DNA of 64,000 nucleotides, taken from assembly GCA_009781635.1 (NCBI GenBank), contig WQXU01000002.1, forward strand, positions 62,001-126,000, given 5' to 3'. This DNA is from Treponema sp. (lineage in GTDB: Bacteria > Spirochaetota > Spirochaetia > Treponematales > Breznakiellaceae). Each line of letters begins with the position of its first letter. The first letter of the stretch is position 1. Under the pieces are notes generated by a model. The model was not told the DNA's origin and made no database searches. It was given only the letters and a program-made list of their open reading frames with translations. The position numbers and the translations under genes are program-made. Below, piece by piece: positions 36,738-45,975 of this stretch.

Positions 36738-37610
36738 TCAACTCAAAAACGTTTTCTCCAGAAATACTGCAAGCCCTTCTTCGGTGTTGGGGCCGTATAC
36801 ATAATCTGCAGCCTCGCGGATTTTTTCCCGTGCATTTTCAGGGGCGCAGGCAAAACCTGCAACCGAGAACATCGGAGCGTCGTTTTCCTCATCTCCAAAG
36901 GCGATGACTTCCTCAGGTTTAAGGCCTCTGTGCTCCATGGCTATTTTTAGCCCTTCACCCTTTGAGACTCCTGCGTTTATTACTTCCAGAAATGTCGGAT
37001 AACTGCGCATAACATTGATTTTACCGCCGAAACGGTTTTTCATTCTCTGCCGTACTTCATCGTGCAGGGAAGGATCGGCTATAAACATCCCCTTTATACA
37101 GCCTGCAAGGGGAAAAGCCGCGATTTTTTTTAAATCCTTTAAGACAGGAATAATGCCTGTATGGTTTTTGTAATATTCCGCTTCGGAACCGTATTTTTCC
37201 GTTAAAAGAGTTTCCCGTATTTGTTTTGGATCCTCTTTTCCGGTATCGGGTGAAATGCCTGCCGGCAGATAAATCTGATAGTGAATATCAAGCTCGCGGG
37301 CAATGTCGGTCCCAAAATCTACAACATCCATACCGATGCAGTTTGTGTACAGTATTTTGCCGGAAGGAAGATCCGCAACCTCGGCGCCGTTAAAAAAAAT
37401 CATCGGACCTTCTGCGCCGATTGCGATGCGGTATTTTTCAGCCGATTCAATCGCTCTGCCTGTAGAAATTATTATCTGCATCCCTTTATTTAACAGTTTT
37501 ATAAGGCAATCCCTTGTCCGGCTGCCCAGAATTCCGTCAGGAAGCAGCGTAGTCCCGTCAAGATCAATGGCCAAACCCTTAATCATTTCCGGTTTAAAAG
37601 TCCTGCTCAT
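36738..37610 (-). CDS. HAD-superfamily phosphatase (Cof type)
   Basis: A 290-residue Cof-like phosphatase of the haloacid dehalogenase superfamily. Motif I is AIDLDGTTL (nucleophile Asp near residue 16), motif II is ISTGRA, and motifs III/IV are KGEGLKIAME and AFGDEENDAPMF. The central type II cap (residues 90-190) decides the substrate, usually a sugar phosphate; which one is not evident. A GGAGG site precedes the ATG. Confidence 0.9.
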   Translation of the reverse strand: MSRTFKPEMIKGLAIDLDGTTLLPDGILGSRTRDCLIKLLNKGMQIIISTGRAIESAEKYRIAIGAEGPMIFFNGAEVADLPSGKILYTNCIGMDVVDFGTDIARELDIHYQIYLPAGISPDTGKEDPKQIRETLLTEKYGSEAEYYKNHTGIIPVLKDLKKIAAFPLAGCIKGMFIADPSLHDEVRQRMKNRFGGKINVMRSYPTFLEVINAGVSKGEGLKIAMEHRGLKPEEVIAFGDEENDAPMFSVAGFACAPENAREKIREAADYVYGPNTEEGLAVFLEKTFLS

Positions 37611-37850
37611 GTATGCCTCCGTTTAATATGCAGCAGTATACTGACAAGAGGGCATGTAATCAACAGACTTGCTTGACATCATAAATTGCTATTTAAAATA
37701 ATTTGCATTAAGATGTAAAAGTGATTATTTAAAGACTGAATATCATAAAAAACTTCCCGTGCAGCTTGAATAAAAATGTATATTTAATAAAAGGGTGTAA
37801 AATTTCTTAAAACTGAAGTTTTTGGAAGTTCCCTTATTGCAGGAGCTAAT

Positions 37851-38870
37851 ATGAAAGTTATCACTCTGGGTGAAATAATGCTGCGTCTGGCGCCGGAAGG
37901 CTATTCTCGTTTTGTTCAGGCTGTTTCATACGGCGCAAGCTACGGCGGAGGAGAGGCCAATGTTGCAGTCTCTCTGGCCGGTTACGGCATCGATGCTGCC
38001 TTTGTGACAAAACTGCCGAAGCACGAAATAGGGCAGGGCGCTGTTAATAAATTGAGGGAATTCGGAGTGGATACTTCCTTTATAATCCGCGGAGGCGGCA
38101 GGGTAGGAATATATTATCTTGAAAAAGGCGCATCTCAGAGGCCGTCAAAGGTGATTTATGACCGCGCCAATTCATCAATTGCAACTGCCGCGCAGGCTGA
38201 CTTTGACTGGGATAAAATATTTGACAGAGCTTCATGGTTTCATTTTACGGGGATTACTCCTGCGCTTTCCGAATCCGCCGCAGCAATCTGTATGGCGGCT
38301 TGCAAAGCTGCAAAACAAAAAGGCATTACAGTTTCATGCGACCTTAATTACAGGGCCAATCTCTGGACCCGCGAAAAAGCCGGAGAAGTAATGGGCGGGC
38401 TTATGGAGTATGTAAACCTGTGCATTGCAAACGAGGAAGACTCATCCGATGTTTTTGGAATTAAAGCGCCGGATAGTGATGTGACAAGCGGCAAAATCAG
38501 CCATGACGGCTATAAGGAAGTTGCCGCCGCTCTTGCAAAACGTTTTGGTTTTAAACAGGTTGCAATTACGCTCAGGGAATCAATTTCAGCTAACGATAAT
38601 AACTGGGGAGCCATGCTCTATGACGGTAATGATTATTATTTCTCCAAAAAGTATTCTGTTCACATTGTAGACAGAGTCGGCGGCGGCGACAGTTTCGGAG
38701 CAGGACTTATATATGCAAATCTTAAGGGTATGCCGGCGCAGGAAGGACTGGAGTTTGCAGTAGCCGCAAGCTGTCTTAAGCACACAATCGAAGGCGACTT
38801 TAATCTTGTCAGCGCAGATGAGGTAAAAAAACTTGCAGACGGCAATGCTTCGGGCAGGGTGCAGCGGTAG
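37851..38870 (+). CDS. kdgK: PfkB-family sugar kinase, 2-keto-3-deoxygluconate kinase-like
   Basis: A 339-residue ribokinase-family enzyme. The N-terminal GGEANVAVSLAGYG is the sugar-binding region. The C-terminal VGGGDSFGAGLIYA holds the catalytic aspartate and anion hole. The overall pattern (GEIMLRLAPEG, AFVTKLPKHEIGQGA) resembles KdgK, which phosphorylates 2-dehydro-3-deoxygluconate in uronate breakdown, but the substrate is inferred. An AGGAG site lies upstream, and a TTGACA at 37673 may belong to its promoter, though no matching -10 is clear. Confidence 0.85.
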   Translation: MKVITLGEIMLRLAPEGYSRFVQAVSYGASYGGGEANVAVSLAGYGIDAAFVTKLPKHEIGQGAVNKLREFGVDTSFIIRGGGRVGIYYLEKGASQRPSKVIYDRANSSIATAAQADFDWDKIFDRASWFHFTGITPALSESAAAICMAACKAAKQKGITVSCDLNYRANLWTREKAGEVMGGLMEYVNLCIANEEDSSDVFGIKAPDSDVTSGKISHDGYKEVAAALAKRFGFKQVAITLRESISANDNNWGAMLYDGNDYYFSKKYSVHIVDRVGGGDSFGAGLIYANLKGMPAQEGLEFAVAASCLKHTIEGDFNLVSADEVKKLADGNASGRVQR

Positions 38871-38896
38871 CTGAATGACAGGTGATGGAGAGCAAT

Positions 38897-41281
38897 ATGA
38901 CAAGTAATTCTAATACTGAACTAATGTCTGAATGTCATCAAAAGCTCTTACATACGGTTAATGCAACTGCGCGGATACTTCTTGCCGCAATTGATGAAGA
39001 AACATTTGAAGCATCGGTTCTTGAAGGTATGAATATAATTTCCCAATGCCTTGGATTTGATCGCGGTTATATCTGGCAAAATGAAATGAGAAACGGCGTT
39101 CTTCACTATGCCATGCGTTTTGAATGGCAGAATGATTACGGACGGCAGCATAATCCCGTTGAAAATAAAATTGCTTTTCCCTACAGCGATATTCCGGGAT
39201 GGGCAAAGAAATTCTCTAAAGAAGAATGCGTAAACGGCCCGCTGCATAATTTATCTGAAGATGAACAAATAAGGCTTAAACCTCACGGCATGATGTCTGT
39301 TTTTGCCGTTCCAATTTACATGCAGGAATCTTTCTGGGGATACGTGAGTTTTGACGATTGCCATAATGAGCGCGTTCTTGCCGATCAGGAAATCAATATA
39401 CTCCGCTCTGTCAGTTTTATGATAGTTAATGCGATTAACCGTAATGAACAGACAATTAAAAACCGTGATGAGCACAGGCACCGGAACAGATTGTTAAACA
39501 TGGTAAACAATACCGCAGCAGTTTTGCTTCAGGCTGAAGTTGATGGATTTGAAAATGCATTATCGCTCTGCATGGGAATGATGGGTGAGGAATTATTGGT
39601 CGACCGCGTTTATATCTGGAAAAATCATACCGTAGACGGAAAGTTATACTGTACGCAATTGTATGAGTGGTCGGAAGGCGCGGAGCCGCAGCAGGAAAAT
39701 AAATACACAATAGACATACCGTATAGTGAGAAAATACCAGGATGGGAAGAGATACTTTCTGGCGGACAGTGCGTAAACGGCCCGGTACGCGAAATGGATG
39801 CTGCTGTCCAGGCGCAATTGTCGCCTCAGGGAATATTATCTGTACTGGTAGTGCCGGTTTTTCTGCGGGATCAATTCTGGGGTTTTGTCGGTTTCGATGA
39901 CTGTCACAGAGAGCGGATTTTTTCTGATAACGAAGAATCAATATTGAGATCGGGAAGCCTTTTAATCGCCCATGCAATGCTGCGCAACGATTTAACCCTT
40001 GGTTTGCGCGAGACAGCGATTGAGCTTGAAAAAGCGCTTGAAGAAGCGCAGGCCGCAAGCCGCGCAAAGAGCAATTTTCTTTCCAACATGAGCCATGAAA
40101 TGCGCACGCCTATGAATGCAATTATCGGTATGACGCAAATCGGCAAATCGGCTGCAAGCATGGAAAAGAAAGACTATTCATTTGAAAAAATACAGGGCGC
40201 ATCAAATCATTTGTTAGGTGTAATTAATGATATACTTGATATGTCAAAAATAGAAGCCGGGAAGTTTGAGTTACTTGCTGTTGATTTTAATTTTGGGAAG
40301 ATGCTGCAGAAAGCAATAAGCATTACCAGTTTCCGCATAGAAGAAAAAAAGCAGAATTTCACGCTCTATCTGGATTCAGATATTCCAGGATATTTATCAG
40401 GTGATGATCAAAGGCTAACGCAGATTATAACAAATCTTTTAACCAATGCCGTCAAGTTTACGCCGGAAGAAGGTTCAATCTGGCTGAAGGCGCATCTGGA
40501 AAGCAATACGGATGAAATGTGCACAATTAAAATCGAAGTAAAGGATACGGGAATCGGTATTTCCTCCGAACAGAATATGCGCCTGTTTTCCTCTTTTGAG
40601 CAGGCAGAATCCAGCACCTCGCGGAAATTCGGCGGTACAGGACTTGGGCTTGCAATTTGCAAAAGGATTGTCGAACTTATGGGCGGCAGTATATGGGTAG
40701 AATCCGATCTTGGCAAAGGAGCGGCATTTGTTTTTACTGTTCAGTTAAAACACAGCGCAGGAAAAAAAGAGGAGACAGCTTCGTCTGAGGAAAATAAAAT
40801 AAATGATAAAAAGCCGCAAACATTTCTGGGCCGCCGCCTTCTGTTAGCTGAAGATGTGGAAATAAACCGCGAAATTGTAATATCACTCCTTGAACCTTCA
40901 GAAATTGATATAGAATGCGCGGCGAACGGCGCAGAAGCGGTAAAGATGTTCACTGCTTCTCCTCAGCGGTACGACATGATCCTGATGGATATGCAAATGC
41001 CGCAAATGGACGGACTGGATGCCACGCGTATTATAAGAGAATTTGAAGCAGAGCGGAAAAAACATGACAGCGCCGTTTTAAATGAAGATGAAACCCAAAG
41101 CAGCAATAAAAGTTTGAGTACGCAAATTCCTATTGTTGCAATGACAGCTAACGTTTTCAAGGAAGATGTTAACAGGTGCCTGGAAGCAGGAATGAATGCG
41201 CATATAGGAAAGCCCCTGGATCTTAACGAATTAATGGATGTATTAAACAGGTATATTGGTCAGGGCGCAAGTAAAAAATAA
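38897..41281 (+). CDS. Hybrid sensor histidine kinase with two GAF domains
   Basis: A 794-residue cytoplasmic hybrid kinase. Two GAF-like sensor domains in tandem (about 10-170 and 200-365) are related to each other (both contain CVNGP and GF/GY-DDCH motifs). A coiled linker leads to the HisKA domain (acceptor His in NMSHEMRTPMNAI), the HATPase domain (NLLTNAVKFTPE, DTGIGI, GGTGLGLAIC) and a C-terminal receiver (acceptor Asp in MILMDMQMPQMDG) with a polar insertion before its last part. No membrane segment. The start at 38897 has GGAG six bases upstream; GTG 38882 and ATG 38885 are alternatives. The ligand of the GAF domains is unknown. Confidence 0.9.
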   Translation: MTSNSNTELMSECHQKLLHTVNATARILLAAIDEETFEASVLEGMNIISQCLGFDRGYIWQNEMRNGVLHYAMRFEWQNDYGRQHNPVENKIAFPYSDIPGWAKKFSKEECVNGPLHNLSEDEQIRLKPHGMMSVFAVPIYMQESFWGYVSFDDCHNERVLADQEINILRSVSFMIVNAINRNEQTIKNRDEHRHRNRLLNMVNNTAAVLLQAEVDGFENALSLCMGMMGEELLVDRVYIWKNHTVDGKLYCTQLYEWSEGAEPQQENKYTIDIPYSEKIPGWEEILSGGQCVNGPVREMDAAVQAQLSPQGILSVLVVPVFLRDQFWGFVGFDDCHRERIFSDNEESILRSGSLLIAHAMLRNDLTLGLRETAIELEKALEEAQAASRAKSNFLSNMSHEMRTPMNAIIGMTQIGKSAASMEKKDYSFEKIQGASNHLLGVINDILDMSKIEAGKFELLAVDFNFGKMLQKAISITSFRIEEKKQNFTLYLDSDIPGYLSGDDQRLTQIITNLLTNAVKFTPEEGSIWLKAHLESNTDEMCTIKIEVKDTGIGISSEQNMRLFSSFEQAESSTSRKFGGTGLGLAICKRIVELMGGSIWVESDLGKGAAFVFTVQLKHSAGKKEETASSEENKINDKKPQTFLGRRLLLAEDVEINREIVISLLEPSEIDIECAANGAEAVKMFTASPQRYDMILMDMQMPQMDGLDATRIIREFEAERKKHDSAVLNEDETQSSNKSLSTQIPIVAMTANVFKEDVNRCLEAGMNAHIGKPLDLNELMDVLNRYIGQGASKK

Positions 41282-41297
41282 ATATTATGGAGAAATC

Positions 41298-41618
41298 ATG
41301 TTTATTCAAAGTTACGCAATAATTATTATACTTGTTATAGTAATCATAATTGGCAGCGTTATTTTTGCCGTTTATACGATTATCAGAAATATAATAAAAA
41401 ATATGAAAAGAGAAAAATATGAGCAGGAAATAATTAAAGTTGCCGATGCAATAATCTATTACCGGGAAAACAAAGATATAAAAGAAATGGAAAAACTGCA
41501 GGAATATATCAATATACCAAAGACAATGAAAATTACAGAAGAAAATAATGAGGTGAAAATTTCATATATGAATTTAATTTATAATGTAGAAAAAGGCAGG
41601 TTTATAATTAATTTCTAA
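41298..41618 (+). CDS. Small membrane-anchored protein
   Basis: A 106-residue protein with one strong N-terminal membrane helix (about 6-30) followed by a charged cytoplasmic helical part (KNMKREKYEQEIIKVADAII) and a short C-terminal strand. Not recognised. The ATG at 41298 has GGAG six bases upstream and lies 16 bases after the hybrid kinase, with which it may be co-transcribed. The 42 bases of open frame before this ATG belong to the end of the kinase gene. Confidence 0.65.
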   Translation: MFIQSYAIIIILVIVIIIGSVIFAVYTIIRNIIKNMKREKYEQEIIKVADAIIYYRENKDIKEMEKLQEYINIPKTMKITEENNEVKISYMNLIYNVEKGRFIINF

Positions 41619-41658
41619 AATTTGGAAATTTTATGATAGTTAGACAGGAGCATCGTGC

Positions 41659-41687
41659 TTGACATTTATTCATTTTTGTATTATAAA
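41659..41687 (+). promoter_or_regulatory. Consensus promoter of the CheY/CheX/kinase operon
   Basis: TTGACA (41659-41664), 17 bases, then TATAAA (41682-41687). This leaves an untranslated leader of about 78 bases before the CheY start. It is the best -35/-10 match in the window. Confidence 0.75.
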
Positions 41688-41771
41688 TTAAATATCTAAA
41701 TCTATGTTGGTTTTTTAAAAAATAAGGACTTTTTAAAGCATAATACAAGAAAAAAGAGAGGTTATCTGTTT

Positions 41772-42149
41772 ATGGTAAAAATTCTTGTTGTTGACGACAG
41801 CTTAATAATGAGGAATATTGTAAAAAACACCTTCGCGGAAATGAAAATTAACCACCAATGCCTGGAGGCGGAGAACGGCAAACAGGCGCTGAAAATACTG
41901 GAAGGAAATAATGTAACGATAGTGTTCCTGGACTGGAATATGCCGGGAATGGACGGTATTGAGTTTTTAAAAATTGTAAGGGAGAAACCTGAATATAAGG
42001 ATTTACCGATTATTATGGTTACTTCAGAAAGAGGAAAATTCAGCGTAATCGAAGCTCTTCAAAGCGGAGCCACCGATTATATGATAAAACCTGTTCAGGC
42101 AAAAATATTTAAAGAAAAAGTGCAGGAAATTCTGGTGTTAGCGAGGTAG
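41772..42149 (+). CDS. CheY-like single-domain response regulator
   Basis: A 125-residue stand-alone receiver: acidic VVDDS, phosphoacceptor in VFLDWNMPGMDG, the threonine of MVTSE and the lysine of MIKPV. It starts a three-gene operon with a CheX-type phosphatase and a membrane kinase, so it is probably their shared phosphate carrier. It is a CheY by fold; whether it binds the flagellar motor cannot be told. Confidence 0.92.
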   Translation: MVKILVVDDSLIMRNIVKNTFAEMKINHQCLEAENGKQALKILEGNNVTIVFLDWNMPGMDGIEFLKIVREKPEYKDLPIIMVTSERGKFSVIEALQSGATDYMIKPVQAKIFKEKVQEILVLAR

Positions 42150-42153
42150 AAAG

Positions 42154-42627
42154 ATGGAACAGTATATTCAGCCTTTTATTGAAGGCACAGAAGAAGTTTT
42201 CCGTGATTTATGCAACACGGAAGTAGTAGCAGGCAGGGCATACTTTGTTTCAAAGGATGAGTTTGAAACAATTTGGGATTTATCCGGAATCATCGGGCTC
42301 TCAGGTGAAGCGCATGGAGCTGTTGCCATATCACTGAAAGAAGAGGCCGCTTTTAAACTTACAAATATCCTGACAGGCATGGAGTTTACTTCTGTAGAAA
42401 GAGAAGTTACCGACATGCTTGGGGAAATTGTAAATATTATCACCGGAAATGTTAAAAATGTTTTTGAAAAGAAACACAGAATCAAAATATCAATGCCTTC
42501 TATTATAAAAGGTAAAGCGCATACCATTGTCTGGCCCTCAGAGAAAGCAAGAATTATTTGCATTCCTTTTAAAATATTCGGAGATCAGGAATTCTGTCTT
42601 TCGGTAGCGGTAGAACAAGTAAAATGA
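42154..42627 (+). CDS. CheX-type CheY-phosphatase
   Basis: A 157-residue protein of the CheC/CheX/FliY family, which dephosphorylates CheY-P. The signature helix with its glutamate and asparagine is present (MLGEIVNIITGNVKN); CheX has one such motif and forms dimers. It sits four bases after the CheY-like gene and overlaps the kinase gene by four bases (ATGA). Confidence 0.88.
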   Translation: MEQYIQPFIEGTEEVFRDLCNTEVVAGRAYFVSKDEFETIWDLSGIIGLSGEAHGAVAISLKEEAAFKLTNILTGMEFTSVEREVTDMLGEIVNIITGNVKNVFEKKHRIKISMPSIIKGKAHTIVWPSEKARIICIPFKIFGDQEFCLSVAVEQVK

Positions 42628-44570
42628 AAAAACAAAGCAAAGTAAAAAGTATATTACTTTCAATCTTTCTGGGTAAACGTTATTACGAGCTTACTAATGT
42701 AAAAGACCAGGTAAGGTACATGACCATGAACTGGATTTTCATGGTTGCCACTTTTCCGCTTGTAATTCTTGGCATTACATTAATCTATGTAGATATATCC
42801 AGAACTATCATGTGCTTTACAATCGCGTTTTTATGTTTAGCCGCTCTTATAATGATTCGTTCAAAAATACCTTTGAAATTTGTTCCTGTTTTTCCGGTAA
42901 CGGTTTTCGGAGCGTATTGCTGTTATCTGTTATATCTGGGTGATTACGGCCTTTGGGCTGCCATATGGATATTTGCGTTTCCGCCGATAGTTATCTTTTT
43001 ATGTCAGATGACAGTAGGAGTTATTGAATCAATAATCGTTCTGATTGTTTCTGTTATATTTATGTTTACCCCATTATCGAGTATAGTGCCTGGTGATGAA
43101 ATACGAATAAGGTTTATTGGCGCATACATTCTTATTGCAAGCCTGTCTGTAATATATGAGTGGATAAGTATTCTTAAAGATCGCAAGGAAGACGAACTTA
43201 AGGGAGAGCTTGCCCAGGAAAGAGACATGGTTCAGACCATGAAGGATAATATTAATCAGGGAATATTCCTCATGGATAAGGATTTGACTATTCTTCCCCA
43301 GTATTCACGCACATTAATTTCTATTCTTTCCTATTATGAATCGGATTTGACAGGCAAGAGTTTCCTTGATATTATCCGCGCTTCGCTTGACGCAAGGCAG
43401 ATTCAGGTCATGAAAGGCTATTTTGCTATGGTCTTTTCAAAGGAAAAAACCGCAAAAGTTCTGGAAGCCGCCAATCCGCTTTCCGAGTTTGAGCTTAAGG
43501 TTGATGATGAAATAAAATATTTAAACACAAGGTTCCAGTTGATCGAGCAGGCCAATTCGGACCCTGTTATCATAGGAATCATACAGGACGTATCAAGAGA
43601 AAGAGAAATTGAAAATGAACTTCAGGCTCAAAAAGAAGTCCAGGAAATTGAAATGAAGAACATGTTCGATGTTATCAAGGTTGATCCTCTTGTCTTCCAG
43701 AACTTTATAGAAGATACCGAATCCAACTTTAATAGTATTAATAAACTTTTAAAAGACCGAAACCTCTCGGAAAAAGAAGTAGTTGTAAGAATTTTTCAGT
43801 ATGTTCATGCCATTAAGTCCAATGCTGTTATTCTTGATCTTGAAAGCCTTGCCAATAAACTTCATGTTCTGGAAGATGACATTAAAGCTCTTTCCAATAA
43901 AGAGAGGGTTTTTACAAATGACATGCTTAGTCTTGCCGTTAAAATAGAAACCTTTATGCAGGAAATGGATTCCTATGTTGCAATTACAAAGAAAATCACC
44001 GCATACAAATCTACCAATCAGATGGACACAATCCTTACAAGTTCTCTGTCCAAAGCTGTGGACAAATTGTCGGGAGAACTTCATAAAAAAGTAAAAATAA
44101 AAGCCGGCCTTATTGATTTGGCCATTCTTGAGTCGAAACTGCGTAAACCAATAAAAGACATTTTATTCCAATGCGTAAGAAATTCCATTTATCACGGCAT
44201 TGAAACAGTAGAGGAAAGAATCAGGAAAAACAAGAATCCCCAGGGACTTTTAACATTTAATATTAAGAATGTAGAGGGCAAGGCGGAAGTTTCATTTTCT
44301 GATGACGGCCGCGGTCTTGACTGGAATAAGATAAAGAAAAAGTTTCAGGAAAGAAACCCCGGCGTAAAAGTGGACAAAAAAGTTCTTTTGGGATCCATTT
44401 TCTCACCGGAGTTTTCTACAGCCGAAGAAGGCAGCGACAGCCTCCATGCCGGACGGGGTGTAGGATTAAGCCTTGTAAGGGACATTATAAAAGAATACAA
44501 CGGCTCCATTAATGTCAATTCCGGAGAATCCGGCCTTACGTTTAAATTTACATTTCCCATAACAGGATAA
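42624..44570 (+). CDS. Membrane CheA-like histidine kinase without a CheW domain
   Basis: A 648-residue protein. Residues 1-195 form a multi-pass membrane module related to that of the chemoreceptor at 5876-7459. Then a PAS-like domain (about 205-325), a phosphotransfer domain with acceptor His in QYVHAIKSNAV (near residue 395), a linker, and a CheA-type ATPase (CVRNSIYHGIETVEER, then SDDGRGL and GRGVGLSL). It stops right after the ATPase, so the CheW-binding regulatory domain is missing and no clear P3 dimerisation domain is visible. It should work as a self-contained membrane sensor that phosphorylates the CheY encoded two genes upstream. Confidence 0.85.
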   Translation: MKKQSKVKSILLSIFLGKRYYELTNVKDQVRYMTMNWIFMVATFPLVILGITLIYVDISRTIMCFTIAFLCLAALIMIRSKIPLKFVPVFPVTVFGAYCCYLLYLGDYGLWAAIWIFAFPPIVIFLCQMTVGVIESIIVLIVSVIFMFTPLSSIVPGDEIRIRFIGAYILIASLSVIYEWISILKDRKEDELKGELAQERDMVQTMKDNINQGIFLMDKDLTILPQYSRTLISILSYYESDLTGKSFLDIIRASLDARQIQVMKGYFAMVFSKEKTAKVLEAANPLSEFELKVDDEIKYLNTRFQLIEQANSDPVIIGIIQDVSREREIENELQAQKEVQEIEMKNMFDVIKVDPLVFQNFIEDTESNFNSINKLLKDRNLSEKEVVVRIFQYVHAIKSNAVILDLESLANKLHVLEDDIKALSNKERVFTNDMLSLAVKIETFMQEMDSYVAITKKITAYKSTNQMDTILTSSLSKAVDKLSGELHKKVKIKAGLIDLAILESKLRKPIKDILFQCVRNSIYHGIETVEERIRKNKNPQGLLTFNIKNVEGKAEVSFSDDGRGLDWNKIKKKFQERNPGVKVDKKVLLGSIFSPEFSTAEEGSDSLHAGRGVGLSLVRDIIKEYNGSINVNSGESGLTFKFTFPITG

Positions 44571-44608
44571 ACGGAAGAATAACAGCTCTGCGATCTCTGC
44601 ATGCTTTG

Positions 44609-44617
44609 TGATACAAT
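44609..44617 (+). promoter_or_regulatory. Extended -10 box of the 7TM receptor gene
   Basis: TGA followed by TACAAT, ending six bases before the ATG at 44624. The upstream -35 zone is poor, as is allowed with an extended -10. No ribosome-binding site exists, so the mRNA would be leaderless. The nine-base box is identical to the one before rpoZ. Confidence 0.55.
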
Positions 44618-44623
44618 ACCCCA

Positions 44624-45949
44624 ATGAAAGAAAAATTCAAAAATTTATTTCCTTTATTTATTCTCCCGATAATCCTTGTAATTTGCGCAGGTCTTTGGGT
44701 TGGACTTTCATCAGGCCGATATGAAAACGTACAAAGCGATGAAACCGGAACATGGGATTTAAGATATTTTGATTTTAATAAAACCAATGCACGATTAACA
44801 GGTGCTGTGGAATTTATCCCGAATGTATTACTGACTCCGGATGAATTTACCGCCCGCGAAAACGAGAGTATCGCAGGTTTCCCGGCAGAAAAAGCGGATT
44901 TTTCGACAAGCCGGATAAGGCTTCTTGTCCCGGAGGGAAATTACACTTTTTCAAGAATTAGTACAGATTATGCTGACCGTATTTTTATAAACGGGATCTG
45001 GCTGCACGATGTGGGAAACCCTGCGAAAGATCTAAAAGACGGCACAGCGTTTACATCAAGGGTTACATTTACAGTGCAAGCTGTCGACGGAATAATCGAA
45101 ATAATTCAGCAAACTTCCAATTTTTCACTTAGAGGCAAAAACAGGGATGCACAGGATTGGATTATTGGAAAATATAATTACGCTTATTCCGTTTTACAAG
45201 CGGATTTTACCGTATCAATAATAATTGGCTGTTATCTTGTCATGTTCTTTATTTTCGCTTCAATGTATTTTTTTATGAACAGTTACCGTCCGTCATTGTA
45301 TTTTGCTTTGTTTTGCCTGATGTGGTTTTTCCGCTCGGGAATAACAGGATCAAGGATATTCGCTTCGCTGCTGCCGTGGCTTTCCGGTTATTTATCAATG
45401 CGGATAGAATATATCTCCTTGCCTGTGGCGGCAGTTTTAACAGTGGCTATCATCAGTTATTTATTCCCGGGAGTTTTGCATAATATTTTTTGCAAAATCC
45501 TGAATATTGTATCGGCGATATTGGCGGTTCTTATTGCTGTATTAGATATACTTTTAATTGTCCATATAGTTTTAATATGCCAGATTTTTTATTTTTTATG
45601 TATTGTTTATATACTTGTAAAAGCTGTAATAAAGGTTCGCAAAATTGATATTGTAAAAAGTATTTTTTTAATTGGCGCCGGAATTTTTTTATACGGTGCA
45701 ATACGGGATTTCTCATATTATAGTTTTTCATTTATTCCGCTTTTACCGCCGTTTTCGGATGCGAATTTTACTCAAATTACCGTATTGTCATTTGCATTAT
45801 GCAAAGCGACAGCCGTCTTTATTTCTACAATGAGAAAAATGCGTGATATCGAAGTAAAAAATATGTCTCTGGAAACCGAAATTGACTTTTTGCAAAAACG
45901 GCTTAATATTCTGCAGGAAATAAAAAAAGGCAGGGGGTTGAAGAAATAA
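44624..45949 (+). CDS. 7TMR-DISM-type receptor
   Basis: A 441-residue receptor. A first membrane helix (about 8-26) is followed by a predicted extracytoplasmic sensor domain (about 30-190, with a jelly-roll-like DISMED2 pattern), then seven membrane helices (about 195-410), and a short cytoplasmic coiled coil (LETEIDFLQKRLNILQ). The frame ends soon after. The overlapping -1 frame continues, without a stop, into a winged-helix domain, so the gene may encode two products: a receptor, and a receptor-transcription factor fusion made by frameshifting at 45922-45928. It probably starts transcription at its own ATG. Confidence 0.82.
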   Translation: MKEKFKNLFPLFILPIILVICAGLWVGLSSGRYENVQSDETGTWDLRYFDFNKTNARLTGAVEFIPNVLLTPDEFTARENESIAGFPAEKADFSTSRIRLLVPEGNYTFSRISTDYADRIFINGIWLHDVGNPAKDLKDGTAFTSRVTFTVQAVDGIIEIIQQTSNFSLRGKNRDAQDWIIGKYNYAYSVLQADFTVSIIIGCYLVMFFIFASMYFFMNSYRPSLYFALFCLMWFFRSGITGSRIFASLLPWLSGYLSMRIEYISLPVAAVLTVAIISYLFPGVLHNIFCKILNIVSAILAVLIAVLDILLIVHIVLICQIFYFLCIVYILVKAVIKVRKIDIVKSIFLIGAGIFLYGAIRDFSYYSFSFIPLLPPFSDANFTQITVLSFALCKATAVFISTMRKMRDIEVKNMSLETEIDFLQKRLNILQEIKKGRGLKK

Positions 45950-45962
45950 TCCTAAACCCTTT
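45922..45962 (+). promoter_or_regulatory. Candidate -1 ribosomal frameshift signal
   Basis: The heptamer A-AAA-AAA (45922-45928) lies in the correct phase for -1 slippage of the receptor frame. AGGA (45915-45918) just upstream resembles an internal Shine-Dalgarno stimulator. Three bases downstream a stem forms between 45932-45939 and 45955-45962 (AGGGGGTT with AACCCTTT: six Watson-Crick pairs, two G-U) around a 15-base loop that contains the zero-frame stop. Confidence 0.5.
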
Positions 45963-45975
45963 TAAGTTAAATACG

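Noticed and set aside
37673-37700. TTGACA before kdgK as a full promoter
   Set aside because: No acceptable -10 box lies at 16-18 bases, so only the -35 was noted within the gene entry.
39456-40067. A 203-codon minus-strand frame inside the hybrid kinase gene
   Set aside because: It covers conserved kinase coding sequence, has unusual composition, and shows no domain or start signal.
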